A DNA stretch of 64,000 nucleotides from an uncultured Alphaproteobacteria bacterium (lineage in GTDB: Bacteria > Pseudomonadota > Alphaproteobacteria > Caulobacterales > Caulobacteraceae). Made by a program: the position numbers and the translations under genes. The stretch covers positions 1 through 64,000 of the forward strand of contig CAIJOB010000024.1 of the NCBI GenBank assembly GCA_903822175.1. Direction: 5' to 3'. Under the pieces are notes generated by a model. The model was not told where the DNA came from. It saw nothing but the letters and a program-made list of their open reading frames with translations, and did not search any database. Below, piece by piece: positions 27,594 through 38,614 of this stretch (positions within the stretch are counted from its first letter, which is position 1; the number at the start of each line of letters is the position of its first letter).

Positions 27594-27944
27594 ATGAGTA
27601 AGGTCACCATCTTCCACAATCCCGCCTGCGGGACCTCGCGCAACACGCTCGCCCTGCTGCGCGAGAAGGGGATCGAACCTGAGGTCGTGGAATATCTGAA
27701 GGCCGGCTGGACCCGGCCGCAGCTCGAAGACCTGGTGAAGCAGATTGGCCGGCCGGCGCGCGAGCTATTGCGGGTCAAGGGCACGCAGGCCCACGAGCTT
27801 GGCCTCACCGACCCGGCGGCCTCCGACGCAGCGGTGATCGCAGCCATGATCCTCGATCCTATCCTGGTCGAACGCCCGATCGTGGTGACGCCCAAGGGCG
27901 CGGCGCTCTGCCGCCCCGCGGATCTGGTGCTCACGCTGCTCTAG
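27594..27944 (+). CDS. arsC: Arsenate reductase (glutaredoxin type)
   Basis: A 116-residue protein of the ArsC/Spx thioredoxin-fold family. The catalytic cysteine lies in FHNPACGTSRNTL, and conserved features LLRVKGTQAHELGL and LVERPIVVTPKGAAL follow. ArsC reduces arsenate to arsenite using glutaredoxin and glutathione. No arsenite pump or ArsR is nearby, so the gene is solitary. The Arg in ERPIVV that helps bind oxyanion is present. The YffB/ArsC-like subgroup is a less likely alternative. Confidence 0.88.
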   Translation: MSKVTIFHNPACGTSRNTLALLREKGIEPEVVEYLKAGWTRPQLEDLVKQIGRPARELLRVKGTQAHELGLTDPAASDAAVIAAMILDPILVERPIVVTPKGAALCRPADLVLTLL

Positions 27945-28093
27945 CGTCCCGCGACACATCGCCGTGATCGCGGCTGGCCAAGGCCTTCCCGCCTTCTTTT
28001 GGCCGCCGAAGCTGCGGCGTCTGGCGGCAGGCGTCGGGGTTGGCTTTGCGGCGCGCAGGCCTTAACCAGATCGGCTTCAAGCTCGGGGGCTGG

Positions 28094-29440
28094 ATGCAAC
28101 TCAACGACCTGCGGCCGCTCCTGGCGCGTCACGCCCGGCCGATCGTGGCCGGCGTCACTGTGGCGGTCGCGCTCACCGCCGGCGCCGCTGTCGCCATCCT
28201 GCATAGTTCACCCAAGGCCGCCGCACCCCTCGACACCGCGGCGATCGCGGCCTTGCAGCATACCGCCTTCACCCGCGCCGAGGCGCTCGCCGGTTTCGCC
28301 CCAGCGCAGAACGTGCCGGTCAAGCTGCAGCGCGGCGAGACCCTGGAAGGCGCTGTGCGCCGCGCCGGTGTCGGTCCCGCCGAGGCCGAGCTCGCCGTCC
28401 AGATGCTGTCGAAGGCCATGGACACCGTCCACATCAAGGCCGGCATGCTGATCGAGACCGCCATCGCCAAGCCGCGCTCGGAGGCGGGAGAAACCAAGCT
28501 GATCGGGCTGTCGCTGCGCACCGGGCCCGCCAGCGCCATCACCATCTCGCGAAGCTTCGATGGCGCGCTTCGCCTGCGCGAGCTGGACGAAAAGTTGCGC
28601 GACGAGACCGCTGTCGCCGACGGCGCGATCCAGGGTTCGCTCTACGAAAGCGCCGAGCACATCGGGGCCACGCCGCAGATCACCGCCAAGGTCGCCGAGC
28701 TGTTCTCCCACAAGATCGACTTCCAGCGCGACCTGCAGCCGGGCGACGCCTTCAAGCTGGTGTTCGACCGCAAGGTCACCGAGGCCGGCCGCACGGTGGA
28801 GGCCGGCGACCTGCAGTACGCCGAGATCCACGGCGTCAAATTCTACCGCTTCGCGCGCGGGAATGACGTCGAGTACTTCGACGAACTCGGCAAGAACATC
28901 AAAGGCTTCCTGCTGAAGACCCCGGTCGACGGCGCCCACATCACCTCGCTGTTCGGCATGCGCAAGCACCCGGTGCTGGGCTACACGCGCGCCCACCAGG
29001 GCGTCGACTTCGGGGTGGGCTGGGGGACCCCGATCGTGGCCGCCGGCGACGGCGTGGTGGCCCAGGCCGGCCCCTGGGGCGGCTATGGCAACTGGCTGCG
29101 CATCCGTCATTCGGAGGGCTGGGACACCGGCTACGGCCACATCTCCCGCTATGCCGCCGGCATCCATCCGGGCGTCCATGTGCATCAGGGCCAGGTGGTG
29201 GCTTACGTCGGCGCCACGGGCCTCGCGACCGGCCCGCACCTGCACTACGAGATCTGGAAGAACGGCCAACGGGTGAACCCGATCGGCGCCAAGGTCCCGC
29301 AGGGCTCGGCGCTGGCCGGCGCCGAGCTACAGCGTTTCGACGGCGAGAAAGCCCGCATCGACGGCCTGCTGGCGCATGGCGCGCCGCGCGCGCTCGCCGT
29401 CGCCGACACCCACGCCGGACCGCCCGCGCTCCGGCGCTGA
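28094..29440 (+). CDS. M23 (LytM/NlpD-type) peptidoglycan endopeptidase
   Basis: A 448-residue protein from ATG 28094 with an N-terminal membrane anchor (RPIVAGVTVAVALTAGAAVA). A LysM/OapA-like segment follows (VKLQRGETLEGAVRRAGVGP), and the C-terminal LytM zinc peptidase domain covers about 285-400. The metal motifs are intact: HxxxD in RAHQGVDFG and HxH in GPHLHYEIW, with GYGHIS between. It acts in the periplasm, cutting peptide cross-links or activating amidases in division. An in-frame TTG at 28040 would add 18 residues; ATG 28094 with GGGGG close upstream is preferred. Confidence 0.87.
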   Translation: MQLNDLRPLLARHARPIVAGVTVAVALTAGAAVAILHSSPKAAAPLDTAAIAALQHTAFTRAEALAGFAPAQNVPVKLQRGETLEGAVRRAGVGPAEAELAVQMLSKAMDTVHIKAGMLIETAIAKPRSEAGETKLIGLSLRTGPASAITISRSFDGALRLRELDEKLRDETAVADGAIQGSLYESAEHIGATPQITAKVAELFSHKIDFQRDLQPGDAFKLVFDRKVTEAGRTVEAGDLQYAEIHGVKFYRFARGNDVEYFDELGKNIKGFLLKTPVDGAHITSLFGMRKHPVLGYTRAHQGVDFGVGWGTPIVAAGDGVVAQAGPWGGYGNWLRIRHSEGWDTGYGHISRYAAGIHPGVHVHQGQVVAYVGATGLATGPHLHYEIWKNGQRVNPIGAKVPQGSALAGAELQRFDGEKARIDGLLAHGAPRALAVADTHAGPPALRR

Positions 29441-29448
29441 GCCCCGCC

Positions 29449-30255
29449 ATGGCGTCTAGTTTCACCTCCCAATACGCCGACCTCATCGCGCAGCGCACCA
29501 AGGATTGGCCCGAGAGCGCGGAGATGGAGGACCTCGAGCAGGCGCTGCGGCTGCTCGGGCGCTGGCGCTCGCACGTGCTCGCCAACACCTTCATCAAGGA
29601 GCAGGGCGCCAGGATCTGGAGCGGGCCCTTCGCCGGCATGGACTATGTCAGCCAGGCCACCGAAGGGTCGCTGATCGCCCGCCTGCTCGGCACCTATGAA
29701 TCCGAACTCCATCCCTATCTGACCGCCATCGTGGCGGCCGGGCTCGACTGCGTGATCGATGTCGGCTGCGCCGAGGGCTACTACGCCGTGGGCATGGCCC
29801 GGCTGGCGCCGGAGGTCACGGTCTATGCCTACGATATCGAGGAGCAGGCCCGCATCGCCTGCGCCGACCTGGCTGAGCGCAACGGCGTGGCGGACCGGGT
29901 GATCGTCGGCGGCGAGTTCGCGCCCGACGGTTTCGAGGCCTTCGCGGGGCGCCGCGCGCTGGTGATGGTCGACGCCGAGGGCGCCGAGGTCGACATCCTG
30001 CAGCCGGAACTGAGCCCGTCGCTCGCCCGGATGACGGTGATCGTCGAGACCCACGACCTGATCCGCCCCAACACGCTGGCCACGCTCGTCGGCCGCTTCG
30101 CCCCGACCCATCAGATCGTCCGCGTCGACCAGGCGCCCAAGAGCTTCACGCCTCCGCCCTGGTTCGCCTGGCTCTCGCACCTCGACCAGCTGCTGGCGGT
30201 CTGGGAGTGGCGGGCCAAGCCGACTCCCTGGCTGGTGATGACGCCCAAGCTGTAG
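29449..30255 (+). CDS. SAM-dependent methyltransferase-like protein
   Basis: A 268-residue protein with a class I methyltransferase core: motif I VIDVGCAEGYYAVGMARL, a motif II acidic residue in VYAYDIEEQARI, and a later segment LVMVDAEGAEVDILQP, which resembles the FkbM-type MD-x-EGAE motif. The N-terminal ~85 residues are helical and not recognised. It lies 8 nt after the M23 peptidase gene and may be co-transcribed. The methyl acceptor is unknown. Confidence 0.75.
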   Translation: MASSFTSQYADLIAQRTKDWPESAEMEDLEQALRLLGRWRSHVLANTFIKEQGARIWSGPFAGMDYVSQATEGSLIARLLGTYESELHPYLTAIVAAGLDCVIDVGCAEGYYAVGMARLAPEVTVYAYDIEEQARIACADLAERNGVADRVIVGGEFAPDGFEAFAGRRALVMVDAEGAEVDILQPELSPSLARMTVIVETHDLIRPNTLATLVGRFAPTHQIVRVDQAPKSFTPPPWFAWLSHLDQLLAVWEWRAKPTPWLVMTPKL

Positions 30256-30335
30256 ACAGACCTGCTTGCGCTTCGGCGTAGCTGGTCGTTTGATGCCTGG
30301 GCGGCCCACAAAGAGGCCAACGGAGGATTTGAGCG

Positions 30336-31847
30336 ATGGCGGACGACCTGGCGCTCGCGCCCCTGACCCACAGCGAGGTCGTGGCCACCTCGAACGGCCC
30401 GGTGCGCGGCTATGTCGAGGATGGCCTCGATGTGTTCAAGGGCCTGCGCTATGGCGCGGCCCCGGTGGGCGCCGCCCGCTTCAAGCCGCCATCGCGCCCC
30501 GCGCCCTGGACGGAAGCCGCCCAGGCGACCGCCTATGGCGCGCCGGCGATCCAGTCGGGCCTCGCGCCCGGCGAGCGGCGCACCTCGCCCGGCGACCCGC
30601 CGGCGCCGGATGAGCCCGCCTCGTCGGAGGACTGCCTGTTCCTCAACGTCTGGACGCCGGCTTTGGACGCCAAGGCGCGGCCGGTGATGGTCTGGCTGCA
30701 CGGCGGCGGCTTCGCCAATGGCTCGGGCGGTGCGGCGATGTATGACGGCGGCGCCCTGGCGCGAAAAGGCGACGTGGTCACGGTCACCGTCAACCACCGC
30801 CTGAACGTCTTCGGCTACCTGCACCTGGGCGAGGTTTTCGGGCCGGACTACGCCCAGTCGGGGATGGCCGGCATGCTGGACATCGTCCAGGCCCTGGAAT
30901 GGGTGCGGGACAACATCGCAGCGTTCGGCGGCAACCCTCGCGACGTCACCATCTTCGGCGAAGGCGGCGGCGGCTGGAAGGTCAGCCTGCTTCTGGCCAT
31001 GCCGGGTGCGCGCGGACTGTTCCACAAGGCGGTGATCCAGTCCGGGCCCGGCCTGACCGGCAAGCCGATCGCGGCCGCCGACAAGATCGCCCGCCAGGTG
31101 CTGAAGGAGCTGAAGGCCAAGACGCCCGGCGATCTCGCCGCGCTCTCCACCGAGGCGATCAGCCACGCCAGCGTCAAGATCCCGGGCGAGCCGATGCGGC
31201 TGTTCACGCCCGTCGTAGACGGCGCCGCCCTGCCCCGCGACCCGTTCGAGCCGGACGCCTCGCCGCTGAACGCCGACGTGCCGGTGCTGATCGGCACCAA
31301 CAAGGACGAGTCGACGCTGTTCATGCTGGGCCATCCAAGGTTCGGCCATTTCGACGAGGCCGATCTGGAGAAGCACGCCAAGTCCAGCGCCGGCGACAAG
31401 GCGCCGGCCGTGACCGCCGCCGTCCGCGCCGCCTATCCGGACTACAACCCGACCCACGTCGCGTCAGGCGTCGCCACCGCGGTGGGCATGTGGGCGGGCT
31501 CGCTGAAGCTTGCCGAGCGCAAGGCGGCGCAACAGGCCGCGAAGGTCTGGATGTACCTGCTGACCTGGGAGACGCCGGTGGCGAAGGGGCGGCTGCGCAG
31601 TCCGCACGCCATTGAGATCCCGCTGATCTTCGACAATGTCGAAAAGGCCCGCAATTTCGTCGGCCGGGGCGACGAGCCGCAGGTGGTCGCCGACCAGATG
31701 TCAGCCGCCTGGCTCGCCTTCGCCAGGACCGGCGATCCGGGCTGGCCGGCCTATGACGCACAGACGCGCGCCACCATGCTGTTCAACCTGGAAAGCGGCG
31801 TCGTGAACGATCCGCTGCCGGGCGTGCGGGCCGTCGTCCAGAGCTAG
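30336..31847 (+). CDS. Type-B carboxylesterase family protein lacking the catalytic serine
   Basis: A 503-residue carboxylesterase-fold protein. The oxyanion region is present (VMVWLHGGGFANGSGG), as are EDCLFLNVWTP, the acid loop IGTNKDESTLF and the likely His in SPHAIEIPLIFDN. The nucleophile elbow, normally GESAGG, reads GEGGGGWK: Gly210 (codon GGC at 30963-30965) stands where the catalytic Ser belongs. The frame is otherwise intact and full length, so this is not simple decay. It may be a pseudoenzyme or have changed chemistry. GGAGG lies upstream of ATG 30336. Compare the intact relative at 36996-38516. Confidence 0.85.
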   Translation: MADDLALAPLTHSEVVATSNGPVRGYVEDGLDVFKGLRYGAAPVGAARFKPPSRPAPWTEAAQATAYGAPAIQSGLAPGERRTSPGDPPAPDEPASSEDCLFLNVWTPALDAKARPVMVWLHGGGFANGSGGAAMYDGGALARKGDVVTVTVNHRLNVFGYLHLGEVFGPDYAQSGMAGMLDIVQALEWVRDNIAAFGGNPRDVTIFGEGGGGWKVSLLLAMPGARGLFHKAVIQSGPGLTGKPIAAADKIARQVLKELKAKTPGDLAALSTEAISHASVKIPGEPMRLFTPVVDGAALPRDPFEPDASPLNADVPVLIGTNKDESTLFMLGHPRFGHFDEADLEKHAKSSAGDKAPAVTAAVRAAYPDYNPTHVASGVATAVGMWAGSLKLAERKAAQQAAKVWMYLLTWETPVAKGRLRSPHAIEIPLIFDNVEKARNFVGRGDEPQVVADQMSAAWLAFARTGDPGWPAYDAQTRATMLFNLESGVVNDPLPGVRAVVQS

Positions 31848-32929
31848 GCGTCGAAGACGATGACCGAGCGGGCCAGTTCGCCCTTCTTCATGTCCTCGAA
31901 GCCCTCGTTGACCTGCTCCAGCTTGATCCGCTGGGAGATCATCTGGTCGAGCTTCAGCTTGCCGGACATGTAGAAATCCACGAACCGCGGCATGTCGACC
32001 GGGAAGCGGTTGGAGCCCATCAGCGAGCCTTGCAGCTTCTTCTCACCGAGGAAGGCCGCGCCCATGATCGAGACCATCTGTCCCACCGGGATCATGCCGA
32101 TGATGTTGGCGGTGCCGCCGCGGCGCAGCATGTTGAACGCCTGCTCGGCGGTCTTCGCCAGGCCGATGGCCTCGAAGGCGTGATGGACGCCGCCCTTGGT
32201 CATCTCGATCACTTCCTTCACCGCGTCGGTCTCGGACGCGTTGACGAAGTCGGTGGCCCCGAACTCCATGGCGAGGTTACCCTTGGTGGCGTTCATATCG
32301 ACGGCGATGATCCGGCTCGCGCCGGCGATCGCCGCGCCGTTGATCGCGGAGAGGCCCACGCCGCCGCAGCCGATCACCACCACGGTCTCGCCGGGCCGCA
32401 CGTTGGAGGTGTGGATCGCAGCGCCTACGCCAGTGGTCACCGAACAGCCGATCAGGGCGGCCACGTCCAGCGGCATGTCCTTGCGGATCGCCACGCAGGC
32501 ATGCTCGTGGATCAGCATGTGCTCGGCGAAGGAGCTGAGGTTCAGGAACTGCATCATCGGGCCGGTCGGGGCCGACAGGCGGGGTTCTTCTTCCTTGCCG
32601 CGCTTGGTCTCCGGCGAGACGCAGAGGCTCATGTGGCCGGTCAGGCAGAATTCGCAGTGGCCGCAGAAGGCCGAGAGGCAGGTGATCACGTGGTCGCCCG
32701 GCTTCACGGTGCGGACTTCCGAGCCGACCTGTTCGACGATGCCCGAGCTTTCGTGGCCCAGAACGGCCGGCAGCGGGTGCGGATAGGAGCCCTGAATGAA
32801 GTGCAGGTCCGAATGGCACAGGCCGGCGGCGGCGGTGCGGATCAGCACCTCGTGCGGGCCGGGCTTGTTGATCTGGACCTGTTCGATCTGAAGCGGCTGA
32901 CCCACTTCGCGCAGCACGGCGGCCTTCAT
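31844..32929 (-). CDS. Zinc-dependent alcohol dehydrogenase (medium-chain, class III-like)
   Basis: A 361-residue MDR enzyme. Catalytic zinc ligands are in AGLCHSDLHF and LGHESSG. The structural zinc cysteines are in CGHCEFCLTGHMSLC, and the NAD motif is VVVIGCGGVGLSAING. Similar enzymes oxidise alcohols or, with mycothiol or NDMA-type cofactors, formaldehyde. Its stop overlaps the carboxylesterase stop by 4 nt (convergent). A good GAGGG ribosome site precedes ATG 32929. The physiological substrate is uncertain; neighbouring esterases suggest handling of esters or alcohols. Confidence 0.9.
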   Translation of the reverse strand: MKAAVLREVGQPLQIEQVQINKPGPHEVLIRTAAAGLCHSDLHFIQGSYPHPLPAVLGHESSGIVEQVGSEVRTVKPGDHVITCLSAFCGHCEFCLTGHMSLCVSPETKRGKEEEPRLSAPTGPMMQFLNLSSFAEHMLIHEHACVAIRKDMPLDVAALIGCSVTTGVGAAIHTSNVRPGETVVVIGCGGVGLSAINGAAIAGASRIIAVDMNATKGNLAMEFGATDFVNASETDAVKEVIEMTKGGVHHAFEAIGLAKTAEQAFNMLRRGGTANIIGMIPVGQMVSIMGAAFLGEKKLQGSLMGSNRFPVDMPRFVDFYMSGKLKLDQMISQRIKLEQVNEGFEDMKKGELARSVIVFDA

Positions 32930-33086
32930 GGCGGTTCCCTCGGATGGAGCCCGCTGGCCGGGCCTTTCGGAGAGAAGCCTTATCGCCGATCAGATGGGCC
33001 GGCCAAGGGCTTTCGCGCGCCGCCGCCGAAATCCTGCCGTGGTTAAGGTATCGACAGTTTGACGCCGTAACCGCAAGACAGGGTTG

Positions 33087-34313
33087 ATGAACGAGACGCC
33101 GCCGCCAAGTCGCGCCGGGACCGAAAGCGCCTGGGAGGTTTTCCGGGCGTTCCTGGTCCAGGGCCTCACCGCGTTCGGCGGGCCGGTGGCGCACATCGGC
33201 TATTTCCGCCGCGAGTTCGTCGAGCGGCGCGCGTGGCTGAGCGAGGCGGCCTTCGCCGACCTCCTGGCGCTCGCCCAGTTCCTGCCCGGACCGGCTTCGA
33301 GCCAGCTCGGCATGGCGATCGGGCTGCGGCGCGCCGGTTACGCCGGCCTGCTGGCGGCGTGGTTGGGATTCACCCTGCCGGCGGCCGCGGCGATGATCGC
33401 GCTGGGCTATGTGACGCCGCATCTGGACGGGGTCTGGGGCGAGGGCGTGCTGCACGGGCTGCAGATCGCCGCCGCCGCGGTGGTGCTGAACGCGCTGGTC
33501 GCCATGGCGCGGACGCTGGCGGTCGGGCCGATCCGCGCCGGGATCGCCATCGGCGGCGGCCTTGGCCTAATCTTCGCCCACGGGCCGGTGGCGCAGATTC
33601 TGGTCCTGCTGGCTGGCGCGGCGTTCGGGGCGGCCTTCCTGCGCGAACCGCAGGGCAACAGTGCGCCCGACGATCCGGCGACGCACCGCGTGCCGCTGGA
33701 GGTCTCGACCGGGGCGCTGGCGGTGTTCGCCTTGCTGCTCGGTCTGTTGCCGTTCCTGGCGGCCCTGCTGAACAGCCCGAGCCTGGGCCTGGCCAGCGTC
33801 TTCTACCGGGCCGGCGCCCTGGTGTTCGGCGGCGGCCATGTGGTGCTGCCGATGCTGCAGAGCGAGGTGGTGAGCCGGGGCTGGCTGAATCTCGACGACT
33901 TCCTGGGCGGCTATGGCGCTGTGCAGGCCCTGCCCGGCCCGCTGTTCAGCTTCGCAGGCTTCGTGGGCGCGGCGCAGGAGGTCGCGCCGGGCGGCTGGCG
34001 GGGCGGGCTGGTGGCGCTCAGCGCGATCTTCCTGCCGGGTCTGCTGCTGGTGCTGGGCGTGCTGCCGCTCTGGGACCGGCTGAAAGGTCAGCCCTTGGCG
34101 CGGGCGGCGATGGCGGGGCTGAACGCGGTGGTGGTGGGCGTGCTGGCCGCGGCGCTGTGGAACCCGCTCCTGATGACCGCGGTCCGCAAGCCCAGCGACT
34201 GGCTGCTGGCGGCGGGCGCCTTCGTCTTCCTGTCGGTCGCCAAGCTGCCGCCCTGGCTGGTGGTGCTGGGTTCGGCGGCGATCTTCGGCCTCCTGGCCAA
34301 GTCGCCGATCTAA
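33087..34313 (+). CDS. chrA: Chromate transporter ChrA
   Basis: A 408-residue two-domain (long-chain) CHR transporter. Repeat 1 has FLVQGLTAFGGPVAHIGYFR and LAQFLPGPASSQLGMAIGLR; repeat 2 has YRAGALVFGGGHVVLPMLQS and GYGAVQALPGPLFSFAGFVG. The paired FGGP/FGGG and QxLPGP motifs are family hallmarks. It exports chromate in exchange or with proton motive force across the inner membrane. ATG 33087 directly follows an in-frame TTG at 33084. No chrB regulator is adjacent. Confidence 0.93.
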   Translation: MNETPPPSRAGTESAWEVFRAFLVQGLTAFGGPVAHIGYFRREFVERRAWLSEAAFADLLALAQFLPGPASSQLGMAIGLRRAGYAGLLAAWLGFTLPAAAAMIALGYVTPHLDGVWGEGVLHGLQIAAAAVVLNALVAMARTLAVGPIRAGIAIGGGLGLIFAHGPVAQILVLLAGAAFGAAFLREPQGNSAPDDPATHRVPLEVSTGALAVFALLLGLLPFLAALLNSPSLGLASVFYRAGALVFGGGHVVLPMLQSEVVSRGWLNLDDFLGGYGAVQALPGPLFSFAGFVGAAQEVAPGGWRGGLVALSAIFLPGLLLVLGVLPLWDRLKGQPLARAAMAGLNAVVVGVLAAALWNPLLMTAVRKPSDWLLAAGAFVFLSVAKLPPWLVVLGSAAIFGLLAKSPI

Positions 34314-34328
34314 ACCCCTCTTCCGTCC

Positions 34329-35270
34329 TCAGGCGGTCTGGCTGGGCGCACCCAGGCCGAAGACGCCCGGCAGGCTGATCGCCGGCAGTTTCGGCCAGCG
34401 GAAGGTCCAGGGCTGGCGGGCCGGAATGCAGGCTTCCAGCGCCGCGATCAGCTGTTCGGCGGGCCCATCGTTCAGGAAGTGGTTGCCGCCCGCGGTGCGC
34501 ACGAAGTCGATCGGCCGGCGCGTCACGGTCTCGGCGGCCAGGCGTTCAGCGACCTCAATGGGGGCGAAGTCGTCCTTGTCGCCGTGGATCATGTGGATCG
34601 GGATCGACAGCTTGGCGAGCGCGCGCTTGGCGTAGGCCAGTTGCGGCCGCTGGCCGGTGCATTCGATCACCGCGTGGCGCAGGTCGCGGGGCAGCAGCTT
34701 CAGCGCCTTGCCGCCCATGTCCAACAGCCAGCGCGCGGTGGCGCCGGGCTCGGAGAAGAAGCCGGAGAGCAGCACCAGGCTTTCCACCTTGCCGGGATTG
34801 GCCTCAGCCATCAGCGAGGCGATGGCGGCGCCATAGCTCTGGCCGACCAGCATGATCTTCTGACCGCGGGCGGCCTGCAGCAGAGGCGCCAGCGCCTGGG
34901 CCTGGACGCGGATGTCGCGGACCGGCTCCAGCGGCTGCGACGCGCCATAGCCGGGCCGGTCGACGACGATCATCTCGCGGTCCTGCGGCAGTTCGGCGAG
35001 CGTCTCGGCCCAGTATTCGGCCCAGGAGGGCGCGCCGGTGATCACCACGATCTTCCAGGGCGCGGGCGTGGCGCGGGGCGTCTCCAGCGCCGCGATCCGC
35101 CAGCCCAGGCCGCCGCCGGCCAGGAAGCTGGTGCGGCGCACCACGGTGTCGGGATAGCTGGCCGAAGTCGGCGCGTGTTCGGTGCGGCCGCGCGCGGCGC
35201 TTTCGATGGACGCCCAGCCCATGGCCAGGACGCCTTTTGGTCTTTTGCGGGAAATGGCGGTCATCGTCAT
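34329..35270 (-). CDS. Alpha/beta hydrolase
   Basis: A 313-residue alpha/beta hydrolase. The nucleophile elbow is VGQSYGAAI, the acid region is MIHGDKDDFAP, and the histidine is in AGGNHFLND. An early strand-turn ITGAPSWAEYW provides the oxyanion side. A start at M3 (35264) is equally possible. Like the C-S lyase/haloalkane branch it could act on esters or amides; the specific substrate is unknown. It is downstream of and on the same strand as the acyl-CoA synthetase gene, 77 nt away. Confidence 0.82.
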   Translation of the reverse strand: MTMTAISRKRPKGVLAMGWASIESAARGRTEHAPTSASYPDTVVRRTSFLAGGGLGWRIAALETPRATPAPWKIVVITGAPSWAEYWAETLAELPQDREMIVVDRPGYGASQPLEPVRDIRVQAQALAPLLQAARGQKIMLVGQSYGAAIASLMAEANPGKVESLVLLSGFFSEPGATARWLLDMGGKALKLLPRDLRHAVIECTGQRPQLAYAKRALAKLSIPIHMIHGDKDDFAPIEVAERLAAETVTRRPIDFVRTAGGNHFLNDGPAEQLIAALEACIPARQPWTFRWPKLPAISLPGVFGLGAPSQTA

Positions 35271-35347
35271 GGCAGCGTCTCCTCAAGTCCGCCAGAGCAT
35301 GACCTGGGTACGTGGAACGCCGTCTGAAAGGCTTGGTTCGCTCCCGT

Positions 35348-36985
<1,638 letters not shown>

Positions 36986-36995
36986 GGCGCGGCTC

Positions 36996-38516
36996 CTACT
37001 TCTGGGCGTCCCAGGCCTTCTCCGCGACAGCCACCGCCGCCGCTTCGATGTGGTCCTCCAGCGGCGTCGGCTGGGCGGAGTGGGGATTGGCGTCGAAGTG
37101 CATGTAGGGGGACGCGGTCTTGGTGACCGGGGCCCAGTTGGCGGCGCCCTTGCCGTTCGGGTCGCCGGTCTTGGCGAAGCGGGTCCAGTAGTCGCCCATC
37201 AGCTGGGACACGTGGCGGTCCTGATCGTCCCAGACCTCCTTGTCGATGCGGGTGCCGAACAGGAAGCTGAGCTCGCCGCCGTGGTCGGTCCCCTTGGCCT
37301 TGGCCCGGTCGGAGCCGGCCACCTCGTCGAAGTAGTAGGAATAGGACGGCAGGCCGAGGGCCGCGTTCTTCTGTGCCAAATAGCGCGACGACTGGATCGC
37401 CGCACTCTGGGTGATCAGGTCGGACTCGGGGCCGGCCTTGGTCGGGTGCGGTTGCGCCTTGGCCTCCTCCAGGATCGCGGGATAGGCGCTGCCCAGGCCC
37501 GCCTTGGCGACCGCGGCGTTCTCGCCGAACAGGCTGGCCTCGTGCGAGTTGCCGCCGATCATCAGGCCGACCTTGAGCTGCTGGCCTTTGCGGTAGGTGT
37601 CGCCGGGGCTGCGCAGGATCATCACGCCATCGACCATCGGGCCGGCCGGGCCGGTCTTCAGCACATCGGCGGCGGGGATGGCGCGCAGGTTCGCGGGCGT
37701 AGGATCGGTGACGCCGGCGCCCTTGGCCCAGGCCGCGCCGACCGTCTCATAGGTCAGGCCCGGACCGCGGATCGCGGCGGCCGCCGCCGTGCCGCCGCCG
37801 GACTCCGCGATGGCGCGCACGAAGAGGCCCTTTGCGGCCTGCGTGGTGGTCAGCATCTGGACGGCGACCGCGCCGGCGCTTTCGCCAAACACGGTGACGT
37901 TCTTCGGGTCGCCGCCGAACGCCGCGATGTTCTTCTGCACCCACTGGAGCGCCGCGATCTGGTCCATCAGGCCGTAGTTGCCCAGGCGCCCGCCATCGGC
38001 GTTTTCGGCGGTCAGCGCCGGGTGGGCGAAGTAGCCGAACCGGCCCAGGCGGTAGTTGATGGTCACCACGATCACGCCGCGCTTGGCCAGCGCCGTCCCG
38101 TCATAGAGCGGCACCCCGCCGGAGCCCCGGATGAACGAGCCGCCGTGAATGAACACCATCACCGCCTCGGGCGCCTTCGGTTTCGCGGCCGGGCCGAAGA
38201 CGTTGAGGAACAGGCAGTCCTCGCTCTGCGCGCCCACCTGAGCCCAGGGGTCGTCGCTGAGATGCGGCTGCATGCAGGCCGCGCCATTGGCCGTCGCCGG
38301 CCGCACGCCCGCCCAGGCTTTCACCGGCTGCGGCGCCCGCCAGCGGAACGCGCCCGACGCCGGGCCGGCGTAGGGGATGCCGCGATAGGCCGCCACGTCG
38401 CCCTGCGCCGAGCCTTCGACCGTCCCGGCGTCCAGCTTGGCGGTGGGTCCGGCGTGAGCGGCGGCGGCGATGGCGGTCGCGGCGCCGGCGGCCAGCAGCA
38501 TCTTGAAGGTCGTCAT
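36996..38516 (-). CDS. Secreted type-B carboxylesterase
   Basis: A 506-residue carboxylesterase with a signal peptide (KMLLAAGAATAIAAAAHAGP). The oxyanion loop is VMVFIHGGSFIRGSGG, and the nucleophile elbow FGESAGAVAVQ with Ser213 is intact. The acid is in GGNSHEASLF and the His in GTDHGGELSFLFG. It likely hydrolyses carboxylic esters in the periplasm. ATG 38516 is chosen because it starts the signal peptide; an in-frame start 53 codons upstream yields basic, repeat-like residues. It lies 10 nt upstream of the acyl-CoA synthetase start, so the two probably form an operon. Confidence 0.9.
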   Translation of the reverse strand: MTTFKMLLAAGAATAIAAAAHAGPTAKLDAGTVEGSAQGDVAAYRGIPYAGPASGAFRWRAPQPVKAWAGVRPATANGAACMQPHLSDDPWAQVGAQSEDCLFLNVFGPAAKPKAPEAVMVFIHGGSFIRGSGGVPLYDGTALAKRGVIVVTINYRLGRFGYFAHPALTAENADGGRLGNYGLMDQIAALQWVQKNIAAFGGDPKNVTVFGESAGAVAVQMLTTTQAAKGLFVRAIAESGGGTAAAAAIRGPGLTYETVGAAWAKGAGVTDPTPANLRAIPAADVLKTGPAGPMVDGVMILRSPGDTYRKGQQLKVGLMIGGNSHEASLFGENAAVAKAGLGSAYPAILEEAKAQPHPTKAGPESDLITQSAAIQSSRYLAQKNAALGLPSYSYYFDEVAGSDRAKAKGTDHGGELSFLFGTRIDKEVWDDQDRHVSQLMGDYWTRFAKTGDPNGKGAANWAPVTKTASPYMHFDANPHSAQPTPLEDHIEAAAVAVAEKAWDAQK

Positions 38517-38570
38517 CTGGTCGTTTCCCCGTTTCGCGCAGCCTAGGGCGGCCCGCCGCCCGGCGCCAGT

Positions 38571-38588
38571 TGCGCGCTGGGGGAGGAG
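38571..38588. repeat. Fragment of the dispersed repeat (copy C, one end only)
   Basis: TGCGCGCTGGGGGAGGA in the gap between the carboxylesterase and the Crp-like gene matches the right-hand end of copies A (14605-14829) and B (57681-57826). The remainder of the element is missing. Confidence 0.55.
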
Positions 38589-38614
38589 CTTGGCATCGCC
38601 AAGTCGTGGGCGTC

